From contig CM056741.1 in the NCBI GenBank assembly GCA_029851415.1, forward strand, positions 147,610,522 through 147,674,521: a stretch of 64,000 nt of DNA, written 5' to 3'. This stretch comes from Eretmocerus hayati (Eukaryota; Arthropoda; Insecta; Hymenoptera; Aphelinidae). Positions 13,640 to 25,900 of this stretch are shown piece by piece. Made by a program: the position numbers and the translations under genes. Within the stretch, counting starts at the first letter, position 1, and each line of letters starts with the position of its first letter. The notes beneath the pieces were generated by a model. That model was given only the letters and a program-made list of their open reading frames with translations, had not been told where the DNA came from and ran no database searches.

Positions 13640-13735
13640 TTTTGAAGGAGAAAACATTTCTCCATTGTCTCCCAATGTATTTCTAAATGAGGTCGTGCTC
13701 TATTTCATCGGAGGTGACGTACGAGGCAAAAGAAT
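13640..13735. repeat. Diverged relative of the 89-bp micro-MITE
   Basis: It contains CATTGTCTCCCAATGTATTT, then CTAAATGAGGTCGTG and TCGGAGGTGACGTACGA. These parallel CATTGTTCTCCCAATGCATT and the GGGGGCGACGATACGA end of the 45348-45436 copy. Confidence 0.5.
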
Positions 13736-14119
13736 TAGAATAGAGGTTCTTGACCAAAGCTCTCGTAATGAACTGTTTAAATTTTAGAGCGTTGAACTAA
13801 CGGGAACAGCGAGTTTTTGCATAATCACATTCGCTTGTCCGGTGTGCGTTTTGTTCTCACTTCATCGAATTATTCGAGCGGAAAGCGCCTTTGATCAAAA
13901 ATTCTTGAAACCAAGATTGAAAAGCAAGCCGAATACACAGATTAAGGAAACTAAATAGGACTACACTATTGGTCAAAAGTTCGTGTTTACATAAAAATAC
14001 GCAGTTCAATTTGAAAAATTCAATTTTTGGTATAGTACGACTAAACGGCCATTTTTCATCCCGACTCGAGTCAGAAATAAGTAAGAGTTGAAGAATTTTA
14101 CACGGCTCGACGCGCAAAG

Positions 14120-14212
14120 CGGCATATGCGTCTCGTGCCAAAAACTTTGTTCTTCACGATAACCTTGTTGGACGTCGGCGAAAACAAAGTTTTTTGGCAC
14201 TCGACGCATAAT
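14120..14212. repeat. Short palindromic dispersed repeat (copy 1)
   Basis: GTGCCAAAAACTTTGTT at the left pairs with AACAAAGTTTTTTGGCAC at the right around GGACGTCGGCG. A relative occurs at 60800-60895. Confidence 0.6.
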
Positions 14213-14397
14213 ACACTATTTAAAATACACTTCTATGAACTGCGCCTTGCTTTCATTTTTTAAATATAGCGCGATGCAATACATGAGCATCAGAGACGCG
14301 TGTGCACCGGGTGTCCCGAAAATGAGCTATGGGTGTCTCGTATTAGGCGCCACTATGTCGCGGAGTCACATACATGCAGCAGACATCAATCGTCGGC

Positions 14398-14475
14398 GGT
14401 AACCACCATGGTGAAATGGGTAATACCCTCGCCTTCCACGTGGAAGGCTCGGGGCCGATCCCCGACAGGCACTTA
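14398..14475 (+). ncRNA. tRNA-like SINE head
   Basis: The A box TGGTGAAATGGG fits the consensus exactly. It is followed by a GCCTT/AAGGC stem and a CGGGG..CCCCG T-arm with a shortened loop (GGCCGATCCCC, one nucleotide short of a B box). It abuts the TIR element at 14501. Confidence 0.5.
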
Positions 14476-14500
14476 TCTCAATTTTTTTGTTTTTTGAGTA

Positions 14501-15463
14501 CCGTAAACCGGAGTGAATATGGTACACTTTTGACCTTCCACTGTGATTTTCTTGGTCTTATTCATGCCAAAAGATAGTATATGGGTAGTAAAAATTTGAG
14601 TCTTGAGCTCAGCTACAAGATCCCGTTGTCAGATTTTGACTTCAACCCCACGGTTTTTCAAAAACTGCAAAAGACAGGGTGGACCCATTCACCCCGTCGA
14701 CAGGGGTGAATGTGTCCACCTATGCCTCGCCTGCGTCTGAAGCGCATAGCTCATGAATTCAGGATTTTGAATGCATATCAAGATACGTTATCCTACGTAT
14801 TTTGACCCGCTAAATATGATCCCAGTGGTTTTAAAACGATACAAGGCAACCTTGTGGTCATATGAGCTAATTAATCCACTTGGTATTTGGAAAAAAAATC
14901 TTAATTTGCAATAAATCTTCAAAAAATCACAATACGGGCTAGAATAGATCAATTTGAACGTTCAAGGTCGCATTTTCTTCTTTCTATCACATACTTTTCA
15001 GAAAAAAATTGTCCATTAGCCGTTGAGGCACTGGATTGATTTCAGAACTGTTTCTTCATAAAAACCTGTTTTTGCAATAATACTCGCTGTGTTGAGATCA
15101 CGAGACAAAAAATTCTCCCTCGCCCGGGGTACCTCGCCATAGTGTCTAAACGCAAAATCATCGTCTAAACACGATCACGTGGTTTTTTTGAGCTAACGCG
15201 TCAAAATTCTCTGCTAGCCACAAAAAACCTGTTTTTGTGGGGACATTAATTTTCAAATTTCATCAAACAGCAAAGAAAGTACTTTAGAGTCCATTTTCAT
15301 GGAATTGGGGTTATTTATTTGGAAAGTAGAGATTTCAAGCTTCATAATGACCTCCGGCAGATTTCTGTAGGTGCTATAGAAGCGAAGATATGATGCTGAC
15401 AATCTTTTTGGTGATGAAAGCGGACACATTCACTCCGGTGGACACATTCACCCCGGTTTACGG
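14501..15463. mobile_element. 963-bp TIR transposon with TA target duplication
   Basis: The left end CCGTAAACCGGAGTGAAT and the right end (complement CCGTAAACCGGGGTGAAT) are each bordered by TA (14499-14500 and 15464-15465). Subterminal GGACACATTCACTCC repeats occur near both ends, including an internal pair at 14690-14725. It has no transposase frame and is a non-autonomous Tc1/mariner-type element by its TA target. Confidence 0.75.
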
Positions 15464-15465
15464 TA

Positions 15466-16559
15466 TAATGAAAACAAGATTTCTTCACGATTTGGCACGA
15501 AACCGACCACGGATTCGGTCTCCACGTGAAAAGTTACATCGAATACACATGTTCAGAATTTTGAGACAATCCGACTCAAAATGCGCTCTTTTATGGCCCT
15601 CAGGGGCAGCCGAGGCCCCACGGATTTGGTATATGGATTTTCTCATTTTTTGAACCAGCTAGATTTCGAATTCTACTACATCAAATTGACTTTCCAAAGT
15701 GGTCATTTTGAAGGTAATTACACTGGCTATCGATTAAAAATATCCCAGAGGCGGAAAAGGACGCGTATGCGCAGACGATAAAAATGACTGAATTAAAATT
15801 TGTCTGAAAAACGGGTATTGGCTTTTTTTTATCACTTTCCACCAACAAAAATGATATGTCTTGGAGCGTATCATGATGTAAAATGAGCCGTTAAATACGG
15901 TGGGATGGTCAAATTCCATGCTCATTCCCAACTTCTATGAAAGAGATCGTTTTCTAATATTCAGGATTTTTTTCGGGACTTAAATCCAAATTTCTTAGTA
16001 TGCAAATATCCTATGTCTTTTTTGTCAAAGTTTCAAAAATATGTCGAAACAATTCCAGATTGATCCGTTGAAATGCATCAGAGTGCGATTTGGTAGAAGA
16101 AACATCGATTTTTAGGGTTTTTATGAGTTCTTATAGGGTGTCGTAGAAAACAGGGGTGACTTTGAGACCTACAAACCTTCACTCCCCTCATAGTTTGGGT
16201 TTATAAAGTGGGGAAAAGTACTTTCGGAGCCATACCTGAAAAGGTTCACTTCACCATGCTTAACCACCTAGTCCCTTCATAGGCTTTTTGTATTTTTTTG
16301 CCGTGCTCAGCAAAGGAAAATTCCTGACCGGCGCTGAGCATTGTAAAATTACGGAAGATTTTTTACAGTGTGTAAGACGGATATTCCTGGCACTCGAGAA
16401 TATATGTCGGGTATTGAAATTACATCGGTTGAATGAATTTCATTGGAATAAATTTACACACAAAATTGGATTTGATACAGGTGTTAGCTTAAATAGAGCA
16501 ACATTGGCACGTGTGACCTATTTCAGCACCGTGGCTTGAGAAGTTGCCTTTACTATTAT
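15466..16559. other. Upstream region of FAS, no gene seen
   Basis: About 1.1 kb between the TIR transposon and the candidate 5' UTR. The promoter is presumably here or further upstream, but I can name no specific element. Confidence 0.35.
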
Positions 16560-16792
16560 CTGTTTGTGTAAATTGCTCCTTGGAATTTCAAGTCAGAGCG
16601 TTGTTTGTCACATCGGAACATATCCTACTGACTGTCGGGTGAGTTAAGTGCATAACTATAACGTAATACGAATCTTCGATTTTCAAAGTATAATCTCATT
16701 TTAAATCCGAGTATTTCGTATTGAACAAAAATCTTTCAAATCTGTGCAGTATCGTAACGAATCAAGTCTCAAATTTACGATAGCCTACAAAT
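16560..16792 (+). other. FASN: Candidate FAS 5' UTR with short intron
   Basis: Just upstream of the start codon there is a consensus-like donor (CGG/GTGAGT at 16639) and an acceptor (CTGTGCAG ending at 16749). Together they would define a 111-bp intron in the 5' UTR. No clear TATA box or initiator is visible, so the transcription start is unknown and a more distal leader exon is equally possible. Confidence 0.3.
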
Positions 16793-16937
16793 ATGACGCA
16801 AACATCCAGCAAAAGTGAGGTGGTCATAAGTGGAATAGCAGGAAGATTCCCGGAGTCAAACAATGTCAATGAGCTACGTGAAAATTTGTTAAACAAAGTT
16901 GATATGATAACTGAAGATAATCGCCGTTGGACACTAG
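16793..16937 (+). CDS. FASN: FAS coding exon 1 (start of ketosynthase)
   Basis: The ATG at 16793 opens a 48-codon exon ending in a GT donor at 16938 (phase 1). The product has the KS N-terminal signature VVISGIAGRFPES followed by VDMITEDNRRW, the usual first block of insect FAS. Only about 8 residues precede the conserved block, which fits the family start, and I see no in-frame alternative upstream that looks coding. Confidence 0.92.
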
Positions 16938-19900
16938 GTATGTATCGATTCTAACAAATCTTGAAAATCCTACATGATATGGACGATTTGGCTAATTCAG
17001 TCTCCGACGCAGCGTGAGAACGAGATAAAAAGGCCGGTTAGTACGTGGATCGACGGACCAGAACGAAATTCTTGTTTCAACGAATGGTCATCATAAACGA
17101 CTCTGGCTCAAAGTAATAACATAAGAACATGTCGAATCTGAATGATATTTGAATAGTTTTTTAGTTCAAAGTCGTGAACGTGTTTTGATAATTTGTTACG
17201 GCATGCAGGCAGCGTGTATTGCGACCATGGTACTCCTCTCACATCTTACGCGAGAATTTTGATGATTCAAAAATTGAGACAAGTTGTTGAATCTTATGAT
17301 ATTGTTCTAATCGTGGCTCATCCAAAATCGCGAGAATATTGAAGAACATTCGACATTACTGGAACGCAAATGATTTTTGACCTAAAATATACATAAGTAT
17401 ATTTTCGTTCCCACATTCTTCAAATTTTCTCGCGATTTGAGATGAACGTTGAGTCGACGAATGAGTACAAGTTAGACGATTATGATCATTTGAAAGATCG
17501 TCTTTAAACTAAACCGAAAGAGAATGTGACTAAACAAGGAACTGAAGGATTTTGATGAAATCATGAATATAGCTAGTATACTTAGCGCACGGACTACTTG
17601 AATGAAATTTTAGAGGCCTAGCTTGCTAGTGCAAAAAGTTCTGACCTGGCAAACTTTTGTGATTTTAACATTTAGTCTCATAAAAAACGCGCTTTTGTTC
17701 GATTCATCATTGTGACCTAGAGAATTTATTCAAGCTTATGGGTGCCGTCTGGGTTGGGCCTACCGGCGGAACTAGACGTAAAACTCAAACCATAGTTTTT
17801 TTTCCCGCGTATTCATAGATTTGTAATGACTATTTTTGTACGTTTTTCTCGTGTTTTAGGGTATATAGGTCGCTGTGGACTCTATCACTCATAGTAAAAC
17901 CATCATGGATTCACGGAAAATCTCACGCTGAACCCAAATTTGTCATTATTACTGAGGTACAGAGACACCCAGTATGTCGAAACTCATTTTTTTCGCCGAA
18001 AAACAGATTTTACACGTTCGCGTCTGTTTCGGGTATATCGCCGCTGTGGACTACATCTGTAATAGTCAAAACCAATCAGATTTAGGTTAAATTTCACGTT
18101 GATTCCAAATTCATCCTCGATCTTGGGGCACAGACAAGGGGGAAATAGCTAATATTCCATACTGTAGATACTTGGCTTATAACTGTACGTACTTGCTCGT
18201 ACCTGTCAATACTCGCAATAGTAATTCCTGCTACCTACACAGTACGGAATGGGTATGTTATGGATTTTGGAGAGGCGCTCCAAATGCACGCAACAGTAGT
18301 TGCCAGTATGTGACGGGTACTGAACAAGTACGTGACGGATTCTGGAGCCCTTGCTCAGCGAGCCGCATGGCAGTAAATTCGTGTATGTGCCAAGTACGGA
18401 TCGATTACGTGACGGACTCTAAGAGCGGGTCACGGGGTACCATGAGGCAGTAGTTGCCAGCACGTAATAGGAACGGGACAAGTATGTGACGGACTCCGTG
18501 AGCGCAGCTGGTCCGATTCAACCTACCTTGAATGACGGTGTCTCCTGCTACGTAATTATCACGCAGAGAATTAACTAATTTATTAATTAACTGACTGATT
18601 AATGGATTAGCCTGCTCGAATCTCACACGAGCCTCACCGCGATGCTCTACACTCACGAAGGTCAGAAAAATGAAAAAACACAGCGCACGGAAATGAAATT
18701 TTGACCCCTTTTTCGATAATAATTTTTTTTGGCAACTCTGGATCGCCAAACTAATGATTGAGCCAATAATACGTCGAAAGTGACCCTTTGTGGAAGTATT
18801 CGAGTGAAATTTAACTTGGATCGAGTTCCTTACAATTTTCAGTATAAAAAAACTAAATATTTATATATTGTGGAACGATATTGAGACTAAAATGCTAAAT
18901 GAAAACAATGGAACTGCATAAAAAATGAAAAAAAAAACACTTTCAACAAAGTTTAGTATGAATTCATGATTGGTTGTCGCTGGGATTTGAACCTGGTTCC
19001 CTTGCTTTATCTTCTCTGCTCGTTATTTATTACGCCAACCATCCAACCAACTGAGCCATCGGGGATATTGACGAGAGTGACTGAGAAAACAGTGATGAGG
19101 GTTGTTATGACAACCAATCGTAAATTTTTCGACAAAAGTGGTTTACTGTAAGTCTGAGTATGACTATTTTCCAAAAAAAAAAATAAAAGATGATTTTCAC
19201 GGAATCATGCATATATAATCAAGGTTCTATGGGAACCAGAACTCCGAAGTGGTTTTTGATAAGCTTTTTGCTCACCTTTTAGCTGCGCCAAACCGCGTAC
19301 CTCTATCTGCCGTAATTTTTAAGCTGTAACGATTTGTGTGTGGAAAAGTTACGGAAATTTTGCTGAAAAAAGTTGAAAACATGATTTTGATTTGTGTACC
19401 AGGGTCCGAAAAAAAATTTTGTAATTTCTTTTATGGCGAAGGAAGTTCATTTTTGAATCTATAAAATCGAAAAAGTTCACTTAGAAAGAAATCTGAGATC
19501 CAGCTGTCGACCATATATCGTTTTCTCGTGGAATTACTCCTAAGTCAACATTATTATCTTGACACTCTTACTATCACGTTCTTGATACGAATTAAGATGT
19601 GCAATTTGATGCAAACAGGACTTGTGCTTCAATTCTACCGTGCGTTTCATCCCAAACATTGAGGTTTAATTCGTAGATAGCAATTATTCGTATCGAATCA
19701 TTCATTGTAATCATGAGATTTGGATTTCATACGGGTTTCTATAGCCATATTACACGAAAAACAGTGAATCGGGCTATTTTACGTAGAGCAGTGAAAAATA
19801 GTCATACTCAGACTTACAGTAAACCTTTTTTGTCGAAAAATTTACGATTGGTTGTCATAACTACCCTCATCACTGTTTTCTCAGTCTCTCTCGTCAATAT

Positions 19901-22900
19901 CCCCGATGGCTCAGTTGGTTGGATGGTTGGCGTAATAAATAACGAGCAGAGAAGATAAAGCAAGGGAACCAGGTTCAAATCCCAGCGACAACCAATCATG
20001 AATTCATACTAAACTTTGTTGAAAGTGTTTTTTTCATTTTTTATGCAGTTCCATTGTTTTCATTTAGCATTTTAGTCTCAATATCGTTCCACAATATATA
20101 AATAATTATTTTTTTTTATACTGAAAATTGTAAGCAACTCGAGGATCGAGTGAAAAAACAACTCGATCCAAGTGAAATTTCGCTCAAATACTTCCACAAA
20201 GGGTCACTTTCGACGTATTATTGGCTCAATCATTAGTTTGGTGATCCAGAGTCGCCAAAAAAATTATTATTGAAAAAGGGGTCAGAATTTCATTGCCGTG
20301 CGCTGTGATTTTCCATTTTTTGACCTTCGTGAGTGTAGAGCATCACGGTGAGGCTCGTGTGAGATTCGAGCAGGCCAATTCATTCATTGGTCAGTTAATT
20401 AATAAATTAGTTAATTCTCTGCGTGATAATTACGTAGCAGGAGACACCGTCATTCAAGGTAGGTTGAATCAGACCAGCTGCGCACACGGAGTCCGTCACA
20501 TACTTGTCCCGTTCCTATTACGTGCTGGCAACTACTGCCTCATGGTACCCCGTGACCCGCTCTTAGAGCCCGTCACGTACTCGATCCGTACTTGGCACAT
20601 ACACAAATTTACTGCCATGCGACTCGCTGAGCAAGGGCTCCAGAATCCGTCACGTATTTGTTCAGTACCCGTCACGTACTTGTTCAGTACCCGTCACATA
20701 CTGGCAACTACTGTTGCGTGCATTTGGAGCGCCTCTCCAAAATCCATCACATACCCATTCCGTACTATGTAGGTAGCAGGAATTACTATTGAGAGTATTG
20801 ACAGGTACAAGCAAGTACGTACAGTTATAAGCCAAGTATCTACAGTATGAAATATTAGCTATTTCCCCCTTGGGAACAGAGACATCCAGTATGTCAAAAC
20901 TCATTTTTTTCGCGTGAAAACAAATTCTAGCACGTTTCTCTAGTCCCATCTGGCCCGGGGAGGACAGTACTACCGCTCGTGAATTTCCATATTCCTATGT
21001 GTCTCCGAACTAAAACTGCAAGACCACGCAGATCCCGCGATTATAATCGCACCAGATAACTGTCTCAAATTAGAATTAATCATCTTGAATTGAAAATTTG
21101 GCCGTACTCTTCCAAAGAACCTATCCGCGGTACAGGACAAGTACGCTTCCAATCAAAATTTGTAATCTTTTTCAGTGCTGAAGACAACTTTCGGAGCATG
21201 CATTGTGTAATACGATCCTTGCCAAATACTGCCTTGCAAGCTGATGGCAGTGTATATTCCATTCCTATTTCATGAATCCATATCGGGATGCTTCAGTTTG
21301 AACTAAAAATTCTTGAGGGGATTTCCTTACTTCGATATAACTTTCATGAATCATAGAGTCCAAACTTAGGCGATCAAATATTCATCTGATATCATAGGAT
21401 CTCGTAAAGGTGACGTTTGAACCAATATTCATTTGCTAATCGATGCTGCTCACTTCGAGTTGATCAGCTCGTAGTGGAGGGAGACTTTGTATTCTGGAAG
21501 AAGATACCCGATCAATAGGCTGGTAAAATCGCATAAACATCTGTGGAAATGTATTTCTTAATGAACGCACATTTTTATTGTGTTGGGGTCAACTATATCG
21601 TAAATAAGATGACGAACTTTGATTCAACATTAGATCTTACGCAAAGTCAGATGGTCTTGGATATTACTGATGGAGTCCATAGCGGCCGTAATATCGAAAA
21701 TGGACGAAAAAAACGTCGTAAACTTGGTTTTTTGACGAAAAAGTACTCTTTGACCTACTGGATGTCTCTCTACCTCAAAAATATTGCTGAATTCGGATTC
21801 AGGGTGGAATTTCACGCTCATCAGGATGGTTTTGACTATCACAGACGGAGTCCACAGCAACCAATATACCCGAAACAGACGAGAAAAACGTACTAAAATT
21901 CGTTTTTTGGCGAAAAGATGAGTTTTGACATACTGGGTGCCTCTGGACCTCAAAAATAACAATAAATTTGGATTTAGCGTGAAATTTCACGTGAATTATG
22001 ATGGTTTTGACTATTCCTGATGGAGTCTGTAGCAACCGATATACCCAGAACAGACGAAAAAAAACGTACTGGAATTCGTTTTTTGGCGGAAAAAATGAGT
22101 TTTGACATACTGGGTGCCTCTGTACCTCAAAAATAACGATGAATTTAAATTTGGCACAAAATTTTACGTCGAGTTATGTATCCTCGATTGTTGGTTAGAC
22201 CCAAAACACTACCTCATACGAGCTCGAACATCAGGACAAGAAAGTCGTGAAAAACGTAATTTTTGAGTCAAAATTCGAAACTTGATGCTCTGTGCGGCAC
22301 TATTTAAACACTTCCTAGGGGTCTGAAAATTTTTTCCCCCTGGTTTTTCATCATATAGAAGACATCCGAATGGGGGGAGGAAGGATTGGCGGAGTTTGGG
22401 AAGTAAGGGACACCCTACTGGACATATACTCAGGAGTTGCTCCACGGAGCCTCACGCTCACGGTGCACCCCTGGCGATGATGAGTTTGACAAAAATGACA
22501 ACAAAAGATGAAAAAGGGGTGTTTTTGCACTAATCGTCATGAATTTAACGTGATTTTGAGCTTTTGAGCAAAATTGTATCAGCTCGCCATCTCGAGTTAT
22601 GGTCAAACTAAGAATTCCCCATACATTGCTTATGGAGAAACTCACCGTTTACTGCGCATCTTTGTGGTTTTCACGCACATACTCCCAAAGAGAGTCCGGA
22701 GTCTCCGGGTCCTGAAATCTCACCAAAATTTTTTCACAGTTTCGTACCCCCTAGAATATGGAGAATTTAAAGCAACTTTGTCAAACGGGCCGTCTGTTCT
22801 GAGCTACAGCCAGAAAAGTCAACATTGCTAGTATATCTATTTATATCGCTTTTTAACATGGGCCTATATGGGCAGTGCTAATGTCACAGGCTGTAGCTCT

Positions 22901-25900
22901 GAACAGGAGGCCCATTTGACGGAGTTACTCTGGATTCTTCATATTCTAGGTGGTACGAAACTGTAAAAAAATTTTGGTGAGATTTCAGGACCCGGAGACT
23001 CTGGACTCCCCTTGTCAGTAGAGGTGTGTTATAGCAAAAAAAGTCACAAATAATATTTCATAGAATTTCCAAAGATCTACAAGATAGCGTAGTCAGATTG
23101 ATCGGGATACTCAGGCTTTCTTTGTGGTATTGAAGGAAATAACGGAGAATTAGCAGAAAGCAGGAGGTTTTTTGCAAAAGACTAGGGCCTTTTCACATGA
23201 TACTGCAATCCTCTTAAGTTTCGGGATAAATCAACCTACGTCATTTTGTAGATCTTCCAAAAATCCATAAAAAAGGATTCGTGATATTTTTTGCTATAGC
23301 CCACCTCTCCTGAGTATTTGTGGGAAAACGGCGAAGAAGTGAAGAAAACGAGGAGTCACAGAATTTTTCCATAAGTAATGTATGGAGAATTCTTAGTTCG
23401 ACAATTACTCAAAACGGCGAGCTGATACGAATTCCCTCGAAATCAGGTAGAATCTGCGACGATTCGTACAAAAACACCCCCTTTTCGGTTTTCGTTAAAT
23501 TTTTGTTGAAGTTATCCTCGCCAGGGTGCACCGTGGCCTGGTTAGCTTGTGACATAGCCGTGAATCGATGTTCACCTCAATTCGTTGCGAAGTCACGAAA
23601 ATGTCACTGATGATGCGATAAAAATGCCCAAGTTTGTGGCTAGCTTTCTCCGATCATAGAAACCGTAGGCCTCTGAATTTTTGAATATACTGGGGTCAGA
23701 CTAATACGATGCCTCCAACAAAAGTCGGACTGGATTGGTGAAGGTTCAAAGACTTCGAAACTTTTGGAAAGTGAGGTTGTGATATAGTATTCGCTTAACT
23801 ATGAAATAACGGAAAAATTCAACTGATTCGAATGATCACAAATATAAATTCATGATTGGAAAAATAAGACTGACAAGGGGAGGACCAGGTGTGCGGATCA
23901 CCAATCTTGCCCAATCATAAAAGTCTTATATATGAATATAAGTACTAGCAAATTTAATATTTTTGGCTGTAGCTTTGAACAAAAGGCCCATTTGAGGGAG
24001 TTACTCTGCATTCTTCATATACTGGGTGATACAAAACTGTGAAAAAAGTTTGGACAGAATTGGTGTTCCGAACACTTGGTCTTCCTCTTGTGAGTGTAAT
24101 TTTAAACTAATATATATTTATACACTGTTCAGTCCCTCTTCGCTTTATAAAATAGATTTCCACGTGGAATATGTGAAATATGTATGTATACTTTTGCACG
24201 ATAAAAGCCTCTCTACTCGTCGTTTACCCTGAGTCAAAGGAGAATTTGAGTGAAGTATGAACAAAATTCAGCTTGCACGGCTACCGCTTGCCCTTAAAAC
24301 CGGCTTTTACCGAATATGTTTATAGAGGAAACAGAATTAACCCCGGGGCGCGGTCGTGGGGATACTTGAGTTAAAACCTCGGCTAAAACAAATTATCGTT
24401 CAAATCCAAGATCTGACAAACGACAGGGATCATTTGACAATGAATCTCAACCCTTTCCCTCATTTACAAGAGTTGTAGGGGTTCACTCGAGCTAAATACA
24501 TTGATTTTTCTATCGAGGTTCTGCTCGTGAAATCTCACCCAAACACGTACATAGTGAGTCTTATACGTAATTGTCAGAACAGAATGAATAGTTTCGAAAA
24601 CTATGAAAGCGAGATTTACGAGTCAACCCTTTTAAATATCGTATAGTCATTGAATTTTATCGATCGGGAAAGATTCACGATTTTCTAAAAATTTACGTCA
24701 TTTGATTACTATTCGCTCTGATTATACTCACCCTTGCGTCCCTCAGCCAAAATCGGCGAGTGAACGTGCACGACAGTTTGACATGAAATGGTGTTAGTGG
24801 TATATGCGCAGAAGTCTCGCGAATGTACATGAGAGCATCGCAGCAAATCAAACTCGACGGTCCTTCGTTGAATTGAGTTCGAATCTCGACATTGTATAAT
24901 GATCTTGTGGCATCTTACAAATAAGAACAAAATAATATCCTCTGCGGAGGATTTCTGCAGCCAGGTCACTGTTGCTGGACGCTGAACAGCACCAGACCTT
25001 TCGAAGCTCCATCGCGCAATGTTATTGTCAGCTTTTGAGTGCAGTCATGTTGCAAAGATTAGTGCGTCCATTTCTTTATAATCTAACATAATGAATATCG
25101 AATAATTTTGGCTCAAAACGAGTGTTCAGTTCTGGGATTAGCGTGGAAGTTGGGTACACTCATGATGAACTGATAATTCGCCACACCACACTGAGGAACA
25201 AAATTTGTTGGTTGAAAGGTTCTCTCTAGGAGTACACGATGTCTAACCGAATTCTACGGTGAAAAATACCCAGAGTCTTTTTTTATTATTTTCCATCGTA
25301 TAACTTGACCCAACCCTTGTTTTCCCCTTCAGAATTGTTTTCAAATTGCGAAAAAACTGCGACTGTTTTGGACATTGAGACGATGGGGTTTGTGGCTCTG
25401 GGGGCAGTTTCGCTGTTAACACTGCAATGTGCCCCACGGGTGGGGCCCACTTTTCATTGAGTTTCAGCTCTGATTTCAGCTCACGTCCAACAGCGGAGAC
25501 ATATCTAATGGCTTTCGTCAAGGTTGTTTCTCGTTGTTCATGTCGTAATAAACATGCGTGTACAGTAACAATGTCGGACTTAATTCCGCTGAGTTTTTCT
25601 CTATTTTCTTTTTTTCCGCAATATGTATATTAAATAATTACCCGAAATCAAACGATTGTCAGCAGACTACTCACGTTGGATTCGACAATATCCAGCGGAA
25701 CTTAGCTCATCTGATGGTCTATTTGGAGACCTACAAACAGAGCCTAAACACGTTGGAAATGAACGAACCTAACTTGAGTAATCTTACATTTGCGCGAGAA
25801 AAAAAATTTAGCTGAATCAAAAAACGTGAGTTCTTTCAATCATAAGCATTTTTTCTGTCGTATGTGTACTGTCATGCACTGTAAGACTCTGAGCATTGCA

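Larger units (their letters stand above)
18135..20872. mobile_element. 2.7 kb foldback element (arms about 1.04-1.08 kb) inside a satellite-like repeat
   Basis: The left arm 18135-19170 is the reverse complement of the right arm 19795-20872, with a loop of about 620 bp. Arm tips read CAAGGGGGAAATAGC. Flanking sequence on both sides belongs to the same roughly 175-bp repeat, with CTTGGG(G/A)..ACAGA at each junction as a possible imperfect target duplication. The outer arms hold many spaced copies of a CCGTCACGTACT-like motif, reminiscent of subterminal transposase sites. Each arm also carries a tRNA-like module and an exon-like ORF, listed separately. No transposase is seen, so it is non-autonomous. 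Confidence 0.85.

Noticed and set aside
20459..20772. Extension of the right-arm frame to 159 residues
   Set aside because: Beyond the splice donor the frame runs through subterminal CCGTCACGTACT repeats; the left arm does not keep the same extension.
21543..22035. Frames of 78-117 residues on both strands
   Set aside because: They are generated by the roughly 176-bp tandem repeat and recur with its period.
24850..24905. Possible tRNA T-arm (GAGTTCGAATCTC)
   Set aside because: The B-box-like sequence has no A box at a reasonable distance and no paired D or anticodon arm.
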